DNA from: Deinococcus marmoris DSM 12784
Lineage (GTDB): Bacteria; Deinococcota; Deinococci; Deinococcales; Deinococcaceae
Length of the DNA: 52,828 bases
Assembly: GCF_000701405.1 (NCBI RefSeq)
Contig: NZ_JNIV01000022.1
Location: 1 to 52,828 of the forward strand
Direction: 5' to 3'
Within the stretch, counting starts at the first letter, position 1; each line of letters begins with the position of its first letter. The notes beneath the pieces were generated by a model, which saw nothing but the letters and a program-made list of their open reading frames with translations, had not been told where the DNA came from and ran no database searches. Position numbers and translations under genes: made by a program. Below, piece by piece: positions 1-6,404 of this stretch.

Positions 1-288
1 CGGGGTTGGTCTGCCCTCACCATTGCCAGAACCACGCCACTTCTTTTGGGGCTGTTCTCTATCGTGACGCTGCTTGCCCAGCGTCTCTGGTCGCAGGGTG
101 ATGTGGAAATCAGGACTTGCGCCTGGTATAGCAAAACCCTGCCGACGTTCTCAGATGCCCTGGCGACAGTCAGGCGGGCGTTGTGGCGTCTACCGACTTT
201 TACGATGTCCCGGTCATGCCGGGACATCGTAAAAGTCCCGCGACAGGTTTTTGAGCGCATGTCAGACGCGTTGTGTTACGCAGCTTGA
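1..288 (+). CDS. Transposase, C-terminal part (IS4/IS701-type), cut by window edge
   Basis: An open frame runs in from the left edge (frame 1) and ends at TGA 286-288, so this is the last 95 codons of a longer gene. The visible protein has RTTPLLLGLFSIVTLLAQRLW, then CAWYSKTLPTFSDALATVRRALW, and ends LCYAA. I recall this tail from Deinococcus IS4/IS701-like DDE transposases, where the tryptophan/proline-rich stretch follows the catalytic core; none of the catalytic residues is visible here. A perfect 19-bp hairpin lies inside the coding sequence at 195-237. The gene ends about 55 bp from the displaced tRNA-Phe fragment, so an insertion sequence bordered this tRNA on the original chromosome. 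A transposase N-terminus of the same type starts at 52609. The family assignment rests on sequence resemblance only. Confidence 0.75.
   Translation, partial: RGWSALTIARTTPLLLGLFSIVTLLAQRLWSQGDVEIRTCAWYSKTLPTFSDALATVRRALWRLPTFTMSRSCRDIVKVPRQVFERMSDALCYAA
195..237. repeat. Perfect 19-bp inverted repeat inside transposase gene
   Basis: Bases 195-213 and 219-237 are perfect reverse complements separated by 5 bases (TCATG). The hairpin is in frame within the transposase coding sequence, about 50 bases before the stop codon. Such a structure in the mRNA could act as an attenuator or protect the transcript, but no T-tract follows, so it is not a standard terminator. Confidence 0.8.
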
Positions 289-344
289 TTCCCAAAATGG
301 ACAAAGTCGAACTAAGCTCAGACGACGAAAAAACCCCGCCCGGA

Positions 345-404
345 GACGAGGTTTAAACTTGGTGGCCAGAGCCGGACTTGAACCGGCGACCCAACGATTT
401 TCAA
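345..404. repeat. Left attachment site: displaced 3' half of tRNA-Phe plus its terminator
   Basis: These 60 bases are identical to 11412-11471. They cover the distal arm of the tRNA terminator, the CCA end, acceptor strand, T-arm and the anticodon stem-loop as far as the loop of tRNA-Phe on the minus strand. Identity stops at 404/405, where the right copy continues into the rest of the tRNA and the left copy does not. This is the pattern left by tyrosine-integrase insertion into a tRNA gene: the element brought its own copy of the 3' half and pushed the original away. A terminator-like stem (AACCCCG / CGAGGTT) still accompanies this copy around 332-352. Confidence 0.93.
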
Positions 405-542
405 GTGTACGGCGGCTCATATTACCTCCGTTTAGCCCGTCTCGACAGATTCTATTTGAGTCTTCTGGGATGGGCTTTTCTGGATTACTCGAAGGGTCAG
501 CAGATCAGTTAAACTCATTTCGTGCTGCTTCATCCTGTATCG

Positions 543-562
543 GTTGGGCACGCGTTGGGCAC
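543..562 (+). other. Candidate integrase arm-type sites, left end
   Basis: GTTGGGCAC occurs at 543-551 and again at 554-562, an 11-bp spacing. The same pair with the same spacing is at 11335-11354 next to the right attachment site, and a third copy is at 11363-11371. Motifs present in like array just inside both ends of an integrated element are expected for integrase arm-binding sites. The region 289-670 otherwise holds only the attachment repeat and no convincing gene. Confidence 0.6.
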
Positions 563-670
563 GACTGGGGAATGTGGAAGGATCGACAAAAGAAAACCGC
601 TCCTGGAGGAGCGGGCCAACTGTTGCGGGTGGGCCTCTCCAATCTACACCGGGCGCGAAATGGAGCGCAC

Positions 671-1483
671 ATGGTACGGGAAGGCTTTTCGCCTGAGTTC
701 ACAGCCCCAATAATCGAGCGGGACGTTTTACGACTGCGTTTCCTTGAGGCTGTTCTCCTCTACTATCCAGGATCAGGCTCCAGTTTGCCGAAAGGCTGGC
801 CCGCTTCTGATTTGCTAAAAGCCTGGCCCGCAATCGCGCAACTCTCTACCGCTGAATCTGGCGTCCTGTACATCGCCACCCGGAAGACTGAATCGCTTGA
901 TGACCTGCAAGCACAATGGCAGCAACGGGGCGCGGGGCCTATCTTCGATGAGTTAAGCCGGTGGGTGAAATCTGTGAACCTGCCGTATACGTGGATGCTG
1001 GGCGCGGCGTTTTTCGTGCTTGCACGTATGCCGCAAGCAACAGAGCCGCAAATGCTCTGCCGTTATCTGTTTATTGCCACTGCCCAGGCTCAGGGCGATT
1101 TTATGGTATTGCCCGCCCTGCATATGCCCCCTACTGCCGCTGCGGGCGTTTTTGAACTTGGCCCGATCCTGCCCAGGTTTTATCCCGGCAAAACAAGTGA
1201 ATCGACTTATCGCGCGGAGTGCAAGCGAACCCTGGATGACTACATCTTGAGAGAGAAACGCGCCCACCGTGAACTGGGGTTACGCCCGCCCGAAGATGCT
1301 CCTAAAGAGGCCGAACATCTCAAGTGGCTGGTGGCTAGGGTTGTGGGGAAAAGGTCCTTAAAGGCAGTCGTTCAGATAGATGCGGATGGACGGGTGGGCA
1401 TCACTGGAGTCCGGGACGGCACCATCAAGATGGCTGACCGCCTGGGTGTTCAGTTGAGTCCTGTGCGCCGAACTGAACCATAG
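671..1483 (+). CDS. Hypothetical protein, 270 aa
   Basis: I do not recognise this family. The open frame extends upstream through the attachment site to 251, but the likely start is ATG 671, because GGAG at 662-665 is well placed and the upstream stretch is chromosomal or att sequence. The protein starts MVREGFSPEFTAP. It has a helical, leucine/alanine-rich middle with one moderately hydrophobic segment (WMLGAAFFVLARM) that is probably buried rather than membrane-spanning, and a basic C-terminus. It is the first gene inside the element and stands apart from the xis-primase cascade by about 170 bases. No catalytic motif can be pointed to. Confidence 0.6.
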   Translation: MVREGFSPEFTAPIIERDVLRLRFLEAVLLYYPGSGSSLPKGWPASDLLKAWPAIAQLSTAESGVLYIATRKTESLDDLQAQWQQRGAGPIFDELSRWVKSVNLPYTWMLGAAFFVLARMPQATEPQMLCRYLFIATAQAQGDFMVLPALHMPPTAAAGVFELGPILPRFYPGKTSESTYRAECKRTLDDYILREKRAHRELGLRPPEDAPKEAEHLKWLVARVVGKRSLKAVVQIDADGRVGITGVRDGTIKMADRLGVQLSPVRRTEP

Positions 1484-1650
1484 GCACGGCAGATGTTTCT
1501 ATCTTCTGAGTCAGGAGCTAGCAGAAAGAAACAGCACGAAACGAAAGCGCGTAGGAGTGTCAGTCCGGCAAGATCAGCACTCCCACGCACCCCCTTAACC
1601 CAGAGTTCCCCGCAAGGGGCACCACAGGACGACCATTGGAGGTCGCACCC

Positions 1651-1845
1651 ATGACTTTACCCGTTCACGCTGAGCAACCCCAACGCCTGACCCGCAAACC
1701 CGAAGAGGCCGCGCCCATGCTGGGCGTCGGGCGCTGCGGCGTCTATGAACTGATCCGCACCGGCAAACTTCGTAGCATTCGCGTAGGCCGGAAGATTCTT
1801 GTTCCGCTGTCTGCCATCGACGATTTTCTAAGCGGCACCAAATGA
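1651..1845 (+). CDS. xis: Excisionase-like HTH protein
   Basis: A 64-aa protein with a winged helix-turn-helix of the MerR-like excisionase/AlpA type (HTH_17): RKPEEAAPMLGVGRCGVYELIRTGKLRSIRVGRKILVPLSAIDDFL, residues 18-60. These proteins bend DNA at attachment sites for excision or act as AlpA-like activators. The start is ATG 1651, preceded by GGAGGT at 1638-1643; an upstream in-frame GTG-type start at 1636 would bury this ribosome site. The stop overlaps the next gene by 4 bases (ATGA), so it begins a tightly coupled cascade of five genes. In a satellite or plasmid-like element it probably controls excision, replication gene expression, or both. Confidence 0.75.
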   Translation: MTLPVHAEQPQRLTRKPEEAAPMLGVGRCGVYELIRTGKLRSIRVGRKILVPLSAIDDFLSGTK

Positions 1846-2012
1846 AACGCCCCACGGAGGACGCCGTGGGAAGTAAGCAAAGTCTAGCGTACCTGTACGA
1901 GTTGGCCCGCTTGGACGCCCAGCGGCCCGGCAACACTGGCGCGGGCCGGAAGGTACTTGAGGCGCTGATGAACCTTCCGCACTTCCGACCCAGGACTGGG
2001 GGTGTGGCGTGA
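1842..2012 (+). CDS. Small hypothetical protein, 56 aa, translationally coupled
   Basis: ATG 1842 overlaps the xis stop (ATGA), and the TGA at 2010-2012 overlaps the GTG start of the primase (GTGA). This double 4-base overlap is strong support for a real gene despite its small size. The protein is basic and probably helical, with LAYLYELARLDAQRPGN and a K/R-rich middle (GAGRKVLEALMNLPHFRPR). I do not recognise a family. Its position between excisionase and primase suggests a role in regulating or assisting replication, which is inference from context only. Confidence 0.65.
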   Translation: MKRPTEDAVGSKQSLAYLYELARLDAQRPGNTGAGRKVLEALMNLPHFRPRTGGVA

Positions 2013-3082
2013 CTCTCCCCTCTGAAACCGCCGCCTTCCTCGCCCAGTTCGACGGGCGGCACACCTTCCAGACCTTTGACGATCACTCCGACAAAAGTGC
2101 GCGGCTGTCCCGCGTGCTGCACGATCCGGCAGAGCTGGCCGCCCAGAACCGTCAGGGCGCGGGCGTGTTCGTGATGGTCAACGAAGGCGACGGCGCAGGC
2201 CGGAAGAATGCCAACGTGACCCGCGTGCGGGCGTACTTCGCAGACTTCGACGGTCAGCCGCTACCCGCGCGGTGGTCTCTTGAGCCTTCTATTCTGATTG
2301 AGAGCAGCACCGGCAAGTTTCATGCGTATTGGATTCTTGGAGACGGCGAAACGCCCCCTCTGGACCACACCTTCAATGTTCAGCAAGAGGCCCTGGCGCA
2401 CGCGGTGGGGAGCTGTCCAGATGACTGCAAGGGTCTGGCCCGAGTGATGCGTCTGCCGGGGTTCCTACACCAAAAGGGCAACCTATTCATAACCCGCACC
2501 CTCTCCAGTACGGGCGAGCGGTTCACGCTGGCCCAGATACGGGCGGCCTTCCCCCTGCCTGTACGCCCTGCCGCACCGCTGGCCCCCATACTCAGCACGT
2601 ACACCGGGCCGAGCAGCGCGCGGCGGAAGTACGCCCTCAAAACGCTGTACGCCGTTGTCGATGAGCTGGCCCAGGCGGGCGAAGGTGAGAGAAATAAGCG
2701 CATGAATGCCGCCGCGTTCCGAGTGGGCCAGTTGATCGGCGGCGGCCACCTGGAGATCGATGAGGCCCAGCCCCTTCTCTGGCAGGCGGCAGCATCGGCG
2801 GGCCTGCCAGACAACGAGATTAGAAGCACCGTACCGCGCGCCATACGGGACGGCCTGGCCGCTGCTGATCCGCTGGAACATGTGGGCGGCATCGGCGGCG
2901 GGATATGCGTATTCAGGGCCGAAACACCGGCAGTATTTGGGGCCAATCATTTGGGGCCAAAGAATGATTTGGGGCCAGGGGGCGAATCAAATAAAACACT
3001 GTCTGGCACGGTAAAAAGTATTTGGGGCCAGCGTTCCCAGCATATGAGGACCATCTGGGGAACGAAACGGGGGCGGCTGTGA
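2009..3082 (+). CDS. RepB-type DNA primase
   Basis: A 357-aa protein that fits the RepB/phage-plasmid primase family (archaeo-eukaryotic primase fold). Residues 20-160 hold the catalytic core: RAYFADFDG at 74-82 with the Asp-x-Asp metal pair (D79, D81), a GKFHAYW strand at 102-108, and the basic RVMRLPGFLHQKGN motif at 145-158. A helical region (about 215-300) resembles the C-terminal part of these primases. The last 50 residues are low-complexity and are encoded by a repeat module (2935-3030), so this tail probably follows DNA constraints rather than protein function. The GTG start at 2009 overlaps the preceding stop, and the stop overlaps the helicase start (GTGA). It should make primers for replication of the excised element together with the helicase. 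Confidence 0.8.
   Translation: MTLPSETAAFLAQFDGRHTFQTFDDHSDKSARLSRVLHDPAELAAQNRQGAGVFVMVNEGDGAGRKNANVTRVRAYFADFDGQPLPARWSLEPSILIESSTGKFHAYWILGDGETPPLDHTFNVQQEALAHAVGSCPDDCKGLARVMRLPGFLHQKGNLFITRTLSSTGERFTLAQIRAAFPLPVRPAAPLAPILSTYTGPSSARRKYALKTLYAVVDELAQAGEGERNKRMNAAAFRVGQLIGGGHLEIDEAQPLLWQAAASAGLPDNEIRSTVPRAIRDGLAAADPLEHVGGIGGGICVFRAETPAVFGANHLGPKNDLGPGGESNKTLSGTVKSIWGQRSQHMRTIWGTKRGRL
2935..3030 (-). repeat. Repeat module copy 1 (iteron-like), inverted
   Basis: Four ATTTGGGGCCA units lie at 2935, 2949, 2967 and 3020 (starts), around a core at 2984-3011. The reverse complement of this stretch aligns with 4135-4218 and with 10002-10064: each has CCAAATCA or CCAAATAC, a short T- or A-rich spacer, then a GACAG-containing 17-mer. 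The module is buried in the 3' coding end of the primase gene, just before the helicase start. Confidence 0.8.
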
Positions 3083-4239
3083 GTCTGCGCTTCCGTACCG
3101 TCTCCGAGATCGGCACGCCGCCCCCTATCGAGTGGGTCTGGGAAAACCGCATAGCGCGGGGCTACGTGACCATGCTGGGCGGCGCGGGGGGCGTGGGCAA
3201 AAGCGCCCTGGTGGCCTCACTGGAAGTCGCGGTGCTGAGTGGTCAGATGTTCCTGGGCGGGGGCACCATTCAGGGGCCAATCATTCACGGCGACTTCGAC
3301 ACGGACGCCCGCGCCCAGATCCCGTGGTTAGAGCGCGCGGTGGTGGGCCAGGGCGTCTCGCGCGACGTATTGCAGCACATTACTTACGTCGACTCCGAGT
3401 CCGGCGGATTCATGGATGAGGCCGGACTGGCCGCCCTACGCGCCCACGCTATCGAGACAGGCGCGGTGCTGATCGTGATTGACGCCTTCACGTCTGCTTT
3501 TCCCATGATCCGGGGGAATGACGCGGGCGAGGTGATGCAAGTCATGGCCGCGTTCCGAGCGCTGGCCAAAGAGACAAATGCGGCGGTGGTGATTCTGGAT
3601 CACACCCCTAAGCCCATGGCAAACATGCCCGAGGGGCGCGGGTTGCTGGGCAGCACGATCAAGAGCGCAGGAGCGCGGGCGGTGCATCTGCTGTCGCGCG
3701 TCAAGCCCAGTGAGGTCGGCGGCCAGGACGTGCTGAAACTGGAGGCCCACAAGAACAACCTGGCCGCCGTGGGTGAGCCGGTGGGCGTGTTACGGGTGTG
3801 GGAGGGCGACGGCCTACGCTTCGAGCTGTATGAGCTGCCTGACGCCGATCAGAACATGCCCAGCACGAAGGCCCGCAAGGCGCTAGAGGCGTATCTGGAT
3901 GACCGGGCGGGTACTGTCATCCCCCGCAAAGAACTTTTCGACCAAATCATTACCCGATTGAACGTCTCCGAGCGGACAGTGAAGCGGGCTATGGCTGAGG
4001 TTGTCTCTGATGGGGCGGCCCAGGTAATCGCGCTGCATGGGCGCGGGAATCCGGTGGGCTACAAAAGCGTGCTTGAACCGGCTGACCCTGGCCCGCTGGA
4101 TTCATTGACCCCCCCCGACAGTAGTGTAGAAGTGTTGGCCCCAAATCAAAACAGCGTGTCAGACAGCATTTTATTTGATTCACCCCCTGACCTCAAATCA
4201 CCTGTTGGCCCCAAATCATTTGAGGAGGAGCGGTGGTAG
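3079..4239 (+). CDS. RepA-type replicative helicase (AAA_25 / RecA-fold ATPase)
   Basis: A 386-aa RecA-fold ATPase like plasmid RepA hexameric helicases. Walker A is GGAGGVGKS at residues 34-42. Walker B is VLIVID at 130-135. A further strand, VVILDHTPKP, is at 170-179, with the histidine typical of this family. A helical C-terminal region (about 285-345) looks like a winged-helix, followed by a low-complexity tail encoded by repeat module copy 2. The open frame starts at 3022, but GTG 3079, with GGGGG upstream and a GTGA overlap with the primase stop, is the better start. Primase plus helicase make a minimal replication initiation pair. Confidence 0.82.
   Translation: MSLRFRTVSEIGTPPPIEWVWENRIARGYVTMLGGAGGVGKSALVASLEVAVLSGQMFLGGGTIQGPIIHGDFDTDARAQIPWLERAVVGQGVSRDVLQHITYVDSESGGFMDEAGLAALRAHAIETGAVLIVIDAFTSAFPMIRGNDAGEVMQVMAAFRALAKETNAAVVILDHTPKPMANMPEGRGLLGSTIKSAGARAVHLLSRVKPSEVGGQDVLKLEAHKNNLAAVGEPVGVLRVWEGDGLRFELYELPDADQNMPSTKARKALEAYLDDRAGTVIPRKELFDQIITRLNVSERTVKRAMAEVVSDGAAQVIALHGRGNPVGYKSVLEPADPGPLDSLTPPDSSVEVLAPNQNSVSDSILFDSPPDLKSPVGPKSFEEERW
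4135..4218 (+). repeat. Repeat module copy 2 (iteron-like)
   Basis: TTGGCCCCAAATCA occurs at 4135-4148 and exactly again at 4205-4218. Between them lie AGCGTGTCAGACAGCAT (4153-4169), a T/A-rich stretch, and a degenerate third unit CCTCAAATCA (4191-4200). This is the inverted counterpart of 2935-3030 and the direct counterpart of 9934-10094. It is encoded within the helicase C-terminal tail and ends just before the ribosome site of the next gene. Confidence 0.82.
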
Positions 4240-4613
4240 CGCGTGACCTGTTGCGCGTGCTGGAAGGGCGCGGGGTGCGCCTGGGCGTCGACGGTGGATA
4301 CCTGACCACCCGCGCCCCCGCCGGGGCCATCACGCCCGAGCTGGCCGCCGCGATCAAGGCGCAGAAAGCCGAGCTGCTACTCGAGTTGCAGCGTGGACCG
4401 GTCGGGGCGCTGGCCCCCCTGCCTGAACCGCTGGCCCGGTTGATCGGCGCGGCGATCTGTAATCAACTCAACCGCCCCGGCTTTCTGCCATCGGGGATCG
4501 TGCCCAACCTGGGAGAATATGTGCTGTCCTGCGCAGCTCAGTACGCGGCAGGCGTGGAACCTGACCGACAGCTCGAGGCGCTGTGGGCAGCACGTGGAGT
4601 GTGGGTAACATGA
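4233..4613 (+). CDS. TubC-docking-domain-like protein
   Basis: A 126-aa protein whose N-terminal 55 residues (DLLRVLEGRGVRLGVDGGYLTTRAP, then ITPELAAAIKAQKAELLLELQ) closely follow the TubC N-terminal docking domain pattern. That small fold was named from polyketide/NRPS docking and also occurs in plasmid and phage proteins near replication genes. The rest is helical without a recognised motif. The GTG start at 4233 overlaps the helicase stop and follows a strong GAGGAGGAG at 4222-4230. The stop TGA overlaps an ATG at 4610. In this setting a protein-protein adaptor for the replication complex is more likely than any biosynthetic role; this is inference. Confidence 0.65.
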   Translation: MVARDLLRVLEGRGVRLGVDGGYLTTRAPAGAITPELAAAIKAQKAELLLELQRGPVGALAPLPEPLARLIGAAICNQLNRPGFLPSGIVPNLGEYVLSCAAQYAAGVEPDRQLEALWAARGVWVT

Positions 4614-4705
4614 CGCCCTACCCGCCGCCGCATCAGTGGGCCGCGCTGTGGCTCTCAATGGTCCTTGCCGCCCGGCGCGCAGCCCGACATGGTGATCTCC
4701 AGTGA
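4610..4705 (+). CDS. Possible 31-aa peptide in the coupled cascade
   Basis: ATG 4610 overlaps the previous stop (ATGA) and opens a 31-codon frame ending TGA 4703-4705, which itself overlaps a GTG at 4702. The peptide is PYPPPHQWAALW followed by a hydrophobic/arginine-rich end. The overlap pattern continues that of the preceding genes, but the frame is short and no family is known, so it may be only a chance continuation. From 4706 to 4977 there is an open frame from GTG 4738 in phase with the next gene; I could not decide whether this is coding. Confidence 0.3.
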   Translation: MTPYPPPHQWAALWLSMVLAARRAARHGDLQ

Positions 4706-4977
4706 TCTGTCCCACGGCGCGAGGTGTGCAGTGAGCGGTGCTGTCTGCCTACGCGCGGATCCTGCCTCTCGGACCACGGCGCACCAGGGCGCGCACTCTG
4801 GCGTTGCGCTGTCTGCCGCTCGGTGGAGAGATGGGCCGCGCGCTGGTGCTGGCGTTAGACCTGGGCCTGACTCGTCGCGCGCGCCCCACCGTGGCCGGGA
4901 TGCTTCTGGCCCGTGCGCTCCTTGCCGCTGCTGCTGTGCCAGCCTCCTCCTCCACTTCGCCCATGCTGGAGATGCCT

Positions 4978-5442
4978 ATGACTAACCCCCCGAGACGCCC
5001 TGATTCCCTCGACTCCTCCATCGCTGGCATGGTGGCCTTCTATGACCGTCAGTTGGTAGTTCCCGAAGTCCGAGACGCGTCGAATGCAGGCGCTATTCGC
5101 GACATACGGGAGACGCTGCTGCTGATCGCCGACGAGGACCGCCTGAGCCGGGCTGAGGTTGCCCTAGTGCTGCTGGCCCAACGTCATCAGTTGACCGGGA
5201 TCACTGCCATTGAACTTGGTTACCCTGCCGATCCAGAACACGACGCGGCTGTTCATACGACGCTGACCACCACCGGGCAGTTGTTGCAGCCCTATGCCAC
5301 GCTTCACGGTCCGCAGGTGCAGCGGGTAGTCAATGATCTGGCTGAGGGACACGCTCCTCGCGATGCCGGCGACATGGCAACCCTGCTGGCCCTGGCGCTG
5401 CATGGGATTCCCAGGCCGCAGAGGCCACCCGCTCAGGCCTGA
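4978..5442 (+). CDS. Hypothetical protein, 154 aa
   Basis: The frame is open from GTG 4738, but ATG 4978 follows GGAG (4968-4971) at good spacing, and the extra N-terminus would be an unusual arginine/alanine-rich stretch, so 4978 is preferred. The protein is acidic and largely helical (RDIRETLLLIADEDRLSRAEVALVLLAQRH near residues 40-70) with a low-complexity end. No known family is recognised. It ends 10 bases before the Tn3-type cassette at 5453, so the insertion did not break it but probably separates it from what used to follow. Confidence 0.5.
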   Translation: MTNPPRRPDSLDSSIAGMVAFYDRQLVVPEVRDASNAGAIRDIRETLLLIADEDRLSRAEVALVLLAQRHQLTGITAIELGYPADPEHDAAVHTTLTTTGQLLQPYATLHGPQVQRVVNDLAEGHAPRDAGDMATLLALALHGIPRPQRPPAQA

Positions 5443-5452
5443 CGGGGAACGA

Positions 5453-5490
5453 GGGGTAACGACAAGATCCAGGAATTTTACACCGCTAAG
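5453..5490 (+). repeat. Tn3-type terminal inverted repeat, left
   Basis: 38 bp beginning GGGGTAACGACAAGATCC and ending CACCGCTAAG. The reverse complement of 6250-6287 matches it at 37 of 38 positions (G versus A at position 20). Confidence 0.95.
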
Positions 5491-5562
5491 GAAAAAGCAC
5501 GCGCCAGGACAGCGTTTCCAGCTTCTTGTCATTACGTCCCCAGTTTCAGCCGCTTGACCGCC

Positions 5563-6033
5563 TTAACTTCGCCAGGGTCCCCAAAATGTTTCTACGTCGG
5601 GAGCAGGGTGTCCGTTGGCACGGAGAGCGGCCACAATCTGGCCGCGATGATAGGCATCGTGCACCAGCATATGTACCGGGAGCAACTCGTAAGCGGCATG
5701 CGGCAACCGGTCCACCTGTCCACCCACGAGTACCTCCTCAATCAGGCTTTCTTCCGCGCCGAGCCACACCTCACGTGCACGGCGCAAAAATGTATGATCT
5801 GAGTCTTGACCATTCCATGCGGGGAGTGAGGCACGCAACGCGCTGGCCCGGTCAGCGTTCAAATGAGCCAACCACTTACACACGTCGAGGGCGAGGTGTT
5901 GCAGATGTTGCCCGACCGGTATTCCAGCCGGCACTGCTGCAAGTAGGGCATGCACGGGGATAACGTCGAGGAGGGCCGTGTTAGCTCCCATGTTCCGCGT
6001 CCACGCTTCACGGAGGAGTTCTGGCGTTTGCAT
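5563..6033 (-). CDS. DinB family protein (cassette cargo)
   Basis: A 156-aa four-helix-bundle protein of the DinB/YfiT-like superfamily. It has a histidine near the N-terminal third (VGQHLQHLALDV) and the typical C-terminal metal motif VHMLVHDAYHRGQI (about residues 120-133), giving the three-histidine metal site of the family. DinB proteins are numerous in Deinococcus and many act as thiol-dependent metalloenzymes or stress-induced proteins of unknown substrate; do not confuse them with DNA polymerase IV. ATG 6033 lies 5 bases after a TATTTT box (6039-6044 on the minus strand), suggesting a leaderless transcript from the cassette's own promoter. The gene is the only complete one between the Tn3-type repeats, so it is passenger cargo. 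Confidence 0.85.
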   Translation of the reverse strand: MQTPELLREAWTRNMGANTALLDVIPVHALLAAVPAGIPVGQHLQHLALDVCKWLAHLNADRASALRASLPAWNGQDSDHTFLRRAREVWLGAEESLIEEVLVGGQVDRLPHAAYELLPVHMLVHDAYHRGQIVAALRANGHPAPDVETFWGPWRS

Positions 6034-6104
6034 ACGTCAAAATAGCGCGCCGCGTCCAGCCTCATTTTCGCTGATGTAACGGTTCTGTCAAATCAACGGA
6101 ACAT

Positions 6105-6254
6105 GATGAACTACTTGGGCATGTTTCACCACTGGGTTGGGAGCATATCGGCCTGACTGGGGACTACCTGTGGCGGCCCGAAGAAGTGCCGCTGCCGGGG
6201 ACGTTCCGCAACCTCAGCGATTACAGCACGTGCTGGAGGGTAAATTTCCCTTAG
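6105..6254 (+). pseudogene. tnpA: Tn3-family transposase, C-terminal remnant
   Basis: This frame reads [23 protein letters not shown], then [14 protein letters not shown], and stops at TAG 6252-6254. The [14 protein letters not shown] block is the diagnostic end of Tn3-family TnpA. The stop codon lies within the right terminal inverted repeat, as in intact Tn3 transposons. About 49 codons remain of roughly 970-1000, with no start codon, so it is the scar of an internal deletion that joined the transposon end to the DinB region. The exact left limit of the remnant is unclear and could lie up to about 30 bases upstream. Confidence 0.9.
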
Positions 6255-6287
6255 CGGTGTAAAATTCTTGGATCTTGTCGTTACCCC
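6250..6287 (-). repeat. Tn3-type terminal inverted repeat, right
   Basis: 38 bp, reverse complement of the left repeat with one mismatch. It ends with TTACCCC and is followed by AACGA, the same five bases that precede the left repeat. Confidence 0.95.
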
Positions 6288-6404
6288 AACGAGGGCGCGT
6301 GTGAGGGTGGGGAGAGCAATGCCCCCGTATCCCTCCCTCTCCTGCTGATTCAACATGTCCGGCTGGGTCACGCGTGGCCCCTTCCAAATCATCCAGCAGC
6401 AAGG

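Larger units (their letters stand above)
5453..6287. mobile_element. Tn3-family mobile insertion cassette carrying DinB gene
   Basis: The element is 835 bp long. Its ends are 38-bp inverted repeats (5453-5490 and 6250-6287) that differ at one position, begin GGGGTAACGACAAG and end CCGCTAAG, the length and GGGG...TAAG ends typical of the Tn3 family. The 5 bases outside each end are identical (AACGA at 5448-5452 and 6288-6292), the 5-bp target duplication expected of Tn3 transposition. Inside are a DinB gene on the minus strand and a Tn3 transposase C-terminal remnant on the plus strand that ends within the right repeat. It lacks a full transposase, so it would need one in trans. Confidence 0.93.

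Noticed and set aside
251..1483. A single 410-codon open frame from the transposase end through the attachment site.
   Set aside because: Its first 140 codons run through the transposase tail, the tRNA fragment and its terminator. A start at 671 with a ribosome site is far more credible.
4665..4985. A 106-codon frame overlapping the upstream part of the 154-aa gene.
   Set aside because: It is cysteine/arginine-rich, ends just after the 154-aa gene's start, and shows neither a ribosome site nor family features.
6126..6392. A minus-strand frame of 88 codons crossing the right Tn3-type repeat.
   Set aside because: It is the translation of the inverted repeat and the antisense of the transposase remnant; similar words arise from the left repeat at 5333-5557, showing repeat origin rather than a gene.
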